Part shown: piece by piece, positions 56,481-64,000 of the stretch
Layout of the letters: every line of letters starts with the position of its first letter
How positions within the stretch are numbered: position 1 is the stretch's first letter
From: Davidsoniella eucalypti
Lineage: Eukaryota > Ascomycota > Sordariomycetes > Microascales > Ceratocystidaceae
Assembly: GCA_004009845.1 (NCBI GenBank)
Contig: RMBW01000022.1
Location: 1 to 64,000 of the forward strand
Direction: 5' to 3'
DNA length: 64,000 bases
Program-made: the position numbers and the translations under genes
Notes under the pieces: generated by a model
Database searches by the model: none
Told to the model about the DNA's origin: nothing
The model's input: only the letters and a program-made list of their open reading frames with translations

Positions 56481-59400
56481 TTAGCTGAGCAGATTCTTCA
56501 ACGAAGGGTTGATACTGGCATTTGCCGAGTGTCCACTGGGAGGTCTATCATCCTGTGGTCTGGACAACGGCTGTCCCAGAGGAGGGGGTGGAGGACCGCC
56601 AGCCTGGCTAACCGGCCGGTCACGCCCATAGTGACCATAAGAGTCTCTAGCTGTCATCGGCGAGCCACCGTGGCTGCTGTAGACCGGTGACGGACGCTGA
56701 GGATGAAGCTGGACCATAGATAGTGGCTCGATACGTCTGGATGAAACACTAGGGCCGCTCAAGCTGCCATGTGGCGAGTGGTGGTGTGCCTGATGATGGC
56801 TATGAGACGCCGTTGGTAATGGGTGATGACTATGGTTTGAATGGCTCGAGTGGCCATGGCTATGAGCATGACTGTTGTGGCCACCATGGCTCCCGTGGCT
56901 GCTATGACTACTATGGCTGCTGTGGGTATGGTGGTGTACAGACGGTGGTGGAGGAGCCGAGTTATAGCCATGATAATGGTTGGGCGCAGGAGGCATACCA
57001 GATAGAGATGGCGACGACGATGGTGCACCGTAAGCAGGCGGCTGGTGTGAGATTGGCGCAGACTGAGTTTGGGGGATAGGCAACGGTGGAGGACGCAGCG
57101 ACGTCAGCATAGAAGGAGGAGCAGCGGGAGGCGGGGGAGGAGGTGCCTGTTCGCTATAGCGCGGAGTATGCATGGGGACTGGCTCAGGTGCCGGACGATG
57201 AACTGGATCGTTGCGGTGGGCACTGCGGTATTCACTAGACCAGTCATTGCTAAACGGCGGCATCATCATGGGGTAGTACCGGTCGCGGGAAGAGTGAGGA
57301 GCCGGGTTGGGGGGCGAGGTAGGCGCAGGACGGTGCACAGGAGCATTAGGAGCAGCCCAGGGCTGGAATCCACGATGAGGCTCGGCCTGCTGTTGAGGTG
57401 GTGGCGGCGCAATCCGAGGACTAGTAAGCGGAGGCGGACGCTCGATGATAGAGACCGGGGCAACAGGTATGACCGCAGGAACTGCATATGGCTGAGGAGG
57501 CGGCGCAGGAGCAGGAGTAGTGATGGCCACGGAAACGGGAGGCGTAGGCTGGACAGGCGCGGCAACAACCTCGGGCGGGCCAGGCTCATGCACCACTTGC
57601 TTCTGAGGCATTTTGCCCATCTTGTAGCACTTGTGGCAGCGGAACTTGCGTTGCTCAACAAACTTCTTAGCTTCATCGCCGACAAGTTCTGGGTCCTCAT
57701 CACTGAGCTCTTTGGCCAGGGATTTGTCGAGTGGCCACCAGCGGGGACTGACGTCAACGCCACAGGAGATGCAGACTTTGTCGTTGCAATCTCCCGATTC
57801 GGGTACGCTGTCTGGCGAGCTGGCTAGGGCAGCCTTCTGATGGCGGGCGAGAGCCACAGGCGAGTTGGGCGCCGCAGTAGAAGCACGACGGCCTGAGCCA
57901 CTGGAAGACGCCTTGGAGACTGAAGAGATGAAAGTAGCCTTGCGCACAGTCCCAGTAAGCGTGACGTCCGCTTGCTTGTAGTTGCGGGCATAGAACTGTA
58001 GCGCACTGAGCTTGTGCTCTTTGAGGTGATCGTGAAGACCAATCTTGGACGGATTGGCCCCCTCATGCGACAGGCACCATACAAACGGAGTCATGACGCC
58101 GCTCTCGCCATTTACTGTCACCAGAGTATGATGGGCGCGGCGAGTGCTCTTGACAGTGCTGATAGTAAAGCCAACAAAGTACTCCGAGGGCTTGCGTCGA
58201 GCACACTCAATATGGAACGAGTGGCTGCATCCACCCTCACAGTCGATACAAGCGCCGTTGCTAGTGTTGCAGATGTTGCACGTGGCATCGAATCTCGAAC
58301 GAGGGATCGCGGCAACACCCTCAGCTGGAACCAGAACCTCCGAGCTCCCAAACTGGATCTCGGGAGTCAAGGCGGCACAGGTCACGTGAACCCAATTGTT
58401 GTCAGCGGTACGCTTGAGAGCTTCTCTCGGGTTCACAGGACGGCCCATTTCTTCCTGTTTCTTCTGGTAGTAATCAGCAGTCTTGCGGGCCTGCTCACGC
58501 TCCTGGCGGTCCTTTTCCTTGTCCTTCTTGCGGTTGGACTTTTCAGGCACACCAACAAAGTCATAAGAGGTGGTGTCCAGAGGACACAGAACACAGCGAT
58601 AGTCGAGAGAGATTTGTGGGTTGCGATCGTTGACACAGGTGTCGCAGGTCCAGCGGCCGTTCTTGCTAGCCTTGATAGCCCGAGTATCCAAGATACCGTA
58701 GCACGCCGGATGAACGGGGAGGCGGCACTCTTTGCAAGTAAGAATCTTGTCGTCCAGTTCGCTGCAGACGGCGCAGGGCTGTGACTTGGGTTTTGGTACT
58801 TCGGGTACCGGCGGTGCAGACGCAGCGGCAACCTTTTCGGGGACTGGAGTTGCCTTGTCCTTTTCTTTTTCGCGTTCCCGCTCACGTTCCTTCTCCTTCT
58901 TCTTTGATATCATCGGTGTTGATGGCGAGGACTCGGCGACCTTCTCATCTGGCGCCGACTTGAGCTTCTTACGGGGCGGCTGCTCAGCTCCGGTGGCCAC
59001 TGGGTTCTTGGCAACCGAGCCGTTCGTTGTGACGGCAGGAGGTTCGGGACTACGAATATCCTGAGCCGAAACAAGTTCCTTGAGTAACTCCTCGTCCTGC
59101 TTTCGCTTCCATGCACGGCCACCAGATTGGGCGATCTTGCGAATGACCTCGTCGACAGGCTCCCATTGGATACCATAACGTCTCCAGAGCTCAGCACAGC
59201 GTCTGCAGAGAGCGGTGATGTGTTGGTTGTTTTTGTCTTTGGCGACCTTAGCACCCTCAATAGAGCCGCCGTTGGGTGCACGACGCCATTGGCGCGATTT
59301 CTTGGTGTTGCAAAACTTGCAGACGAAAGCCCGTTTTTGAGTCAAGGCTTTATCACAGTCGTATGCCGAGTCATCCAGATTGTCGGCGATGTCATCCTGT

Positions 59401-62400
59401 AGCTTGGCTGCTGTTTTCGCCGCCGCTTTGGCCTCCTTCTTGCTCTTGCGTCCAGCATAGTTGCCCCAAACTTCCTTGCCGCGAGCCGTCTTCTTCCAAG
59501 TGTAGTAGAAGCGGACAATGTCCTTGTGTGGGACAGTCTTGACATATCGGGAGACAAGTGCAAGCTCAGAGCCAAACTTGCCGACACCCTCTTCAAATTT
59601 CTTCAGCTCAGCGGGAGATAGATCCGGTTCCTTGAACATTGCAATGTCCGTGTCCTCGGTGATCTGCAGCGCCTGCTTGGTGTCAAAGTCGGTTTCAAAG
59701 AGGGCATTCAGAGCAATATCCTGCAGATTGACCGAGTTTTCGGGAACGCCAACTGTGCCACATAAATCGCGGGCATCGTTCATGAACGACGTTAGACGCT
59801 TGCTCGAAATTTGATCTTCGGTTGGGGGAGACCACAGTAAGGTAGCAGTGCAGTTCTCATAATCATTGGGATGATCTTCGCCACGCACAATGTAACCGGC
59901 AGGCTCGTCCTGGAGCCATGATGGGCGGTTTTCGCGACGGGCCTTTTCGCGCTCCTGGGCTTGAATCTGCTCCTTGGTTAGGCGAGGCTCCTTCCGACCA
60001 GGTTTCTTGATCTCGAAGGGCTTTTCGTATTCGACAGGTCTTCCAGGCCAAGGGCCAACAGCCGCCTGGTGACGAGGACCGATGCGAGTACTGGTTCTAG
60101 GGTAGATGCGATCGTCTAGATCCAGTGCATCTTCCACTTTGCAGTGGGCGCCGAGATAGCGAAACGGCCAGAGACTGGCTTGCTGCTTTTGTTGGGCAGT
60201 AGGCTCTTGTCGATGCTCTTCGATGCTCGACGGCGTGTTGCGCGACGTCTCTGTTGTGATGCCGGCTTCTTCGTCCTCTTCGAGAAGATCCTCGTCGTCG
60301 ATTTCAGGCGTGTTGCCGAAGACGGGTGTGTGACGGGCATTGATCATCTTCTCATGGCGGCGACTGCATGGAGCACACGACCAGCCAAAGCCGCGTGATG
60401 GCTTCTTGGTGACTGGCGGGCTCACACAGTTCATGTGCCATGTGATCTTGCAGTCGGAACAGTCGACGGAATCATTGCTACAGAGCTTAGTCAGTATATA
60501 TGTATGCAGGACAGCTGGAGGGGCAGCCAATCACGGGATGGCTTGCGTCAATATAATGTAGGTCGGATTGGGTGTGATAAGTCAGCAGCGATAGCAGCAG
60601 CAGTGGCTGCAAGTGCAAGTGCAAGCGTAGGTTCAAGTGCAGATGTGGGGGAGGGGAGGGGAGGGGAGGTGGGTTCTGCAGGCCTGGGCGTCAGTGTAGA
60701 GTAGGCATAGAAGAGCAAGCAGAGGCAAGGTAGGCCAGGTACGTCTACTTAGCAGGAAGAGGTGTAGGCGTCCCGACTAGCATGGCATGCGGCAACAGGG
60801 GGGTGGGCTTGAGCTGCAGCCCAATGTGTGTGAAGGTGCAGAGAGGTGCAGAAAACGAGGTGGAAACAGCGTGTGCCCTGGGTCCTGGCGGCGCTGGATT
60901 GCCTTTTCAGGCCTGCAAAAGGACTGCAGGATAAGACCCGGGGCACCAAGGAGCAACGATTGTTTCTTGCTTTTTTGCCAGAGGAGCTTTCTACCGGCGA
61001 AAAAAAGCGAGGGAAAGAAAGAAAGAAAACCAGATGCACACAGGTAGCGACAACTGGCCTGCTGGAAGGTTGCAGCGAGTCGCACACTCCCGGAGTCCAG
61101 CAAAACCAAAAAGCATATACAGATTGTATGGCATATACTTTATGCTTTGCTGCTCTCATTTTCGACACACGCCCCCTATCATAGCCGGGCCTAAAATGCG
61201 AAGAGAAGCAAAAGGATTGACAAGGAAGGCCAAGGTAAAAAATAAAGAGAAAAAGAAAGAAAAATGCCGTGCTCAGTACGCCAGCGCCTGTTTCCTGTTG
61301 TGTTTGGCACCAAGCCTCCAGCGATGCGGAAAATAGTGTAATGATGATGAAATAAGGGGAAAAAGTACTCACCTAGCACAGTAGCTGTTGCATTTTTTAC
61401 AGAGCTTCACAGCCGCTGTCAGCTCTCGGCCACGGCCCTGCTCTACGAGGACGAACTTCCAGTGCTCGTCAAGTACCCGTTTCACCTTGTCAGGCACGTT
61501 GATAATCTGCGCTGTCGGGACCAGGTCGTAGTGCTTCTGGATGTACCGATCGTACAGTTTTTCATACCAGAAACTGTCGGGAGTCTTTTTGAACTCATCC
61601 ATGCTGGTGATTTCAGACTTGTGCTTGATGTTGCACTTGCCACGAAGTGTGGACAGCGGCGACACGTCTGAATGCATTGTCGCAAGCAGTAGACGAGTGT
61701 CCTGGACTCTCTTGCCAATGTCCTTGGGGCGATAGTACCAGTTCACCCGAACACCGTCGACAGGACTCGTTGTGTCGTTGCGGCTGTGCATAAACTCCAT
61801 GATACGGGCCAGGTAGTAGGGCTCGCCAGGCGGCTCAGAGACCAGGTACACATGGTCTATGTGGCGTTAGTTCACATTGTATTCACGGAGACAGATAAGT
61901 GTTATGTCGTAAGGCTAAGATGCTAGGTAGTGTTTTGCTGGTAGATGGACAACTCACCATTTTGACGCAATTCAGTGCCGTCATCGGCCACCAGGCAGCC
62001 ATCCTCTGTGAGAGTGGCATTGCAATCGGAAAAGGTCAACATATTTGTGTCAGGATAAGTCGTTTGTGGGCGGCCATTCCCGTTTTGCACAATAGCCTGC
62101 GCTCTCTTGGCCAACTGTGGATTTGATGGTGGGTTAGAATTGGAAGAAGCATTGGCGTGAACTGTCTTGCGCTTCTTAGATGGGGGCTGCGTGCTAGTCT
62201 TTTCGTTGGAATTTGGTGGAGGTGTTGAAGCAGCACTAGCAAAGTGGTCCTTGATAGACTCTTGGTGTAGTGAGCGGCTGTTATCGCCGTTGGCACCAGT
62301 TGACTTGCGAGAGCTTGAAGAACGCGTGGGTGCAGAGGCTGAAGCTGTCGCGACGCCAGTAGCAGCAGCAGATACAGACGTCGACGCATTAGCGTCTTGG

Positions 62401-63453
62401 TTAGAAGGAGGTGATGAATTGCGGGTACGCAAGGACTTCTTGTTGTCGTCCTTGTCTTTCTTAGCATCATTTGAAAACTCAAAGTCCATATCAGCGGTGT
62501 CCTCTGCGTAGTTAGGCCGGGAGTTGCCGTGACGGTTGCGAGAACGGGTGCCGTAGGGGTTAGCAGCGTCGCCAGATGCTTCCTTGGCCGCAGAGGCATT
62601 TGTAGGTGTGCTTGTCTTGGACATGGTGATGATTGGAGTGGGAGCGACTGGTGTAGATCGAGGCGAGGACTCTTCCTCCAAGATCACAGTCTCCTATGAG
62701 TGGTGTGAATCAGAATTAGTGCGCCACTAGTAGCCGAAGACGGTGGGAGACGACGATGCGCATGGGAGATAGTGTGCAAAGGATGAAGGGGAAGTGCTAG
62801 TAGCGGCGATGGGAGTAGTGACGATGGTGAGCAGAAGGGCAGAGCAACGCAGTGGTGGTCTGCTATCAAGAAAGAGAAAAATGCCGATAAAACAAGGCGG
62901 TTATGATATGAAGACGTGAACAAGATGATGAAGTATCAGAGTTGAATATAGCAAGGTCAAAACATGAAGAGGGCAAGTTCAAGGCCGTCAGGGCAGTAAT
63001 GAAACAAGAGAACGAGCAAGAGCAACCACGAGCAATAAACAACAGGACTGAAATGCCGGGCGGAGAGATGCCGTTCTATGATGACGATGGAGGGCAGCAA
63101 GAGGTGGAATGAGGGAAAAAGGAAAAGGAAGATAGAATACGTGAAAATGTGCAAGTAGTGTAGTGTGCAGTCTCAAGGTTGGTCTGGTGAAAATAAAGAA
63201 GGAACGAAGAGAAGCGGAACCAAAAGAGAAGAAAAAGTAAAAGAGTCGAAAGAGTTGGGTGTGGTTGAGGTGCGGTGGGCAGGGAGCACGGTGCATATAT
63301 AAAAGAGGAAAAGGGAACGGCCAAACAGGACCAACATGGCAAGGTATGATGAATAGCTAGCAACGAATCTAGTCTGGGCTTGACTTTGACTTTTGGGGGT
63401 GGGCTTTTTTAAGTTACCGGACGGGCACTTACATTCTGGGCTTTTTGGGCCAT
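56481..63453 (-). CDS. SNT2: chromatin reader SNT2 (BAH, PHD, SANT, GATA-like fingers), 1745 aa
   Basis: A nuclear multi-domain chromatin protein; yeast Snt2 works with Ecm5 and the Rpd3 deacetylase. Minus-strand exons: 63453-63433, 62693-61958, 61856-61373, 60477-56481; phases close to 1746 codons. Exon 1 (MAQKAQN) is inferred from signals; if wrong, translation starts at 62624 (MSKTSTPT). Order: disordered N-terminus with NPYGTRSRNRHGNSRPNYAED; BAH domain (about residues 240-400, with HVYLVSEPPGEPYYLARIMEFM); PHD finger (about 403-452) crossing intron 3; SANT domain (about 700-744, LKKFEEGVGKFGSELALVSRYV); GATA-like finger (about 800-842, CKFCNTKKSRQWRRAP, then LCRRC); a PHD plus extended PHD pair (about 980-1200, CAVCSELDDKILTC, CNICNTSNGACIDC); a second GATA-like finger (CISCGVDVSPRWWP, then CHKC); and a Pro- and His/Ser-rich tail. 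Introns 1 and 3 are unusually long (739 and 895 nt). Confidence 0.88.
60646..60673 (+). repeat. G-rich tract (G-quadruplex-like) in SNT2 intron 3
   Basis: GGGGGAGGGG and three further G3-G4 runs separated by single A or T, on the strand opposite the transcript. Next to it is a short array of AAGTGC-type hexamers (60608-60640). It lies inside the 895-nt intron. Confidence 0.7.
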
Positions 63454-64000
63454 GGCGCCAAGGACTTATTAAACCACGGGCGTTATAGCAGATGTTGACT
63501 TAATGTGTCGTTGCAAGCTTGCTTGCTTTCTATACACCATACAGACAAGGCCAGACGGAGGAAGAAACAATGAGAAGACGAAACTATTACAGTGGTCGCA
63601 CTAGTAGGTCGGCCTACTATGTATAGTACACAGGTAGTATAGTACAGACTACGGCCTGATGATCTACGATTTCTAGGTCTGCGGTCTCACGCCAGGCGAC
63701 GACAGACGGTGACGACGAGAAACGAGCAATGGCAACTCGAAGATAACGCGCGAGGACGAGGAACCGGCGATAGACGATGCTATGTGGGTTGGTGATCCGG
63801 GTATCTATGCAGTGCTAGAAACAGCGTACTGGCAAGATAATTGAAATGTTAGAAGGCGCGACTTGGGATGGGAGGGGAAGGAATATACGGGGGAGACGGC
63901 GACAGATCAATGAAACGACGAGGAGAAACAGGAAAAATAGAACAGGCACGGGTACAAGAGCCAGGTTAGGATGCGAGGAGAGGCGGGTGGTGTGGATATG
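63454..64000. other. SNT2 upstream region to window end
   Basis: This is presumed promoter and leader of SNT2 (-). It is rich in G/A on the + strand with no coding-like frame. Any further gene would lie beyond the window. Confidence 0.5.

Noticed and set aside
57069..57827. 252-codon plus-strand Arg-rich frame
   Set aside because: Antisense shadow of the Pro-rich part of SNT2.
60749..61372. 207-codon minus-strand frame with Cys/Phe-rich text
   Set aside because: It lies inside SNT2 intron 3. The flanking splice junctions join BAH to PHD sequence perfectly without it.
1..64000. CRISPR arrays, insertion sequences, bacterial operons
   Set aside because: None seen. Spliced genes and fungal families show that this is eukaryotic nuclear DNA.

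Overview
The window is nuclear DNA from a filamentous ascomycete (Pezizomycotina). This rests on the short GT-AG introns (mostly about 50-60 nt, with CTAAC/CTAAT-like branch sites close to the acceptor), on the gene complement (fungal ATG7, MRC1, SNT2 with BAH, PHD, SANT and GATA-like fingers, a WSC-domain wall protein, a CAAX-ending DnaJ, CorA-like accessory proteins), and on RIP-style point mutations in a decayed gene copy. I cannot name the genus from sequence alone.

Layout. 1-8600 is gene-poor and AT-leaning, with no gene I can support. From 8611 to 22053 there is a compact conserved block: an unknown fungal protein (-), the mitochondrial thiamine pyrophosphate carrier TPC1 (+), an inosine-uridine nucleoside hydrolase (-), the spliceosomal RED protein (-), REV1 (+) divergent from RED, and a small secreted WSC protein (-). 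From 22054 to 39463 lies an accessory island. It is AT-rich, with a tandem repeat, a lone 93-codon ORF, and three generations of CorA-like membrane genes: an apparently intact gene fusing a degenerate alpha/beta-hydrolase-like domain to a CorA tail (-), a decayed relic of the same gene just downstream, a separate CorA-like pseudogene whose stops look RIP-derived (+), and a large CorA-like gene with an Arg/Ser-rich N-terminus (+). From 40084 onward core genes resume: ATG7 (-), dCMP deaminase DCD1 (+), MRC1/Claspin (-), an Ydj1-type DnaJ (-) and SNT2 (-).

How the genes relate. REV1, DCD1 and MRC1 belong to DNA replication and damage tolerance, and ACGCG/E2F-like motifs occur upstream of each. 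RED and the DnaJ are housekeeping RNA-processing and folding factors, ATG7 drives autophagy conjugation, and SNT2 is a chromatin reader. They are neighbours rather than an operon or a biosynthetic cluster. The most unusual content is the CorA-like island (25-39.5 kb) and a REV1 whose catalytic Asp-Glu pair reads Asp-Gln.

Exon boundaries were placed by hand from splice signals, reading-frame phase and remembered family motifs. Every multi-exon model given here closes in frame, but none has been tested against transcripts. Statements about families come from general knowledge, not from a database search.
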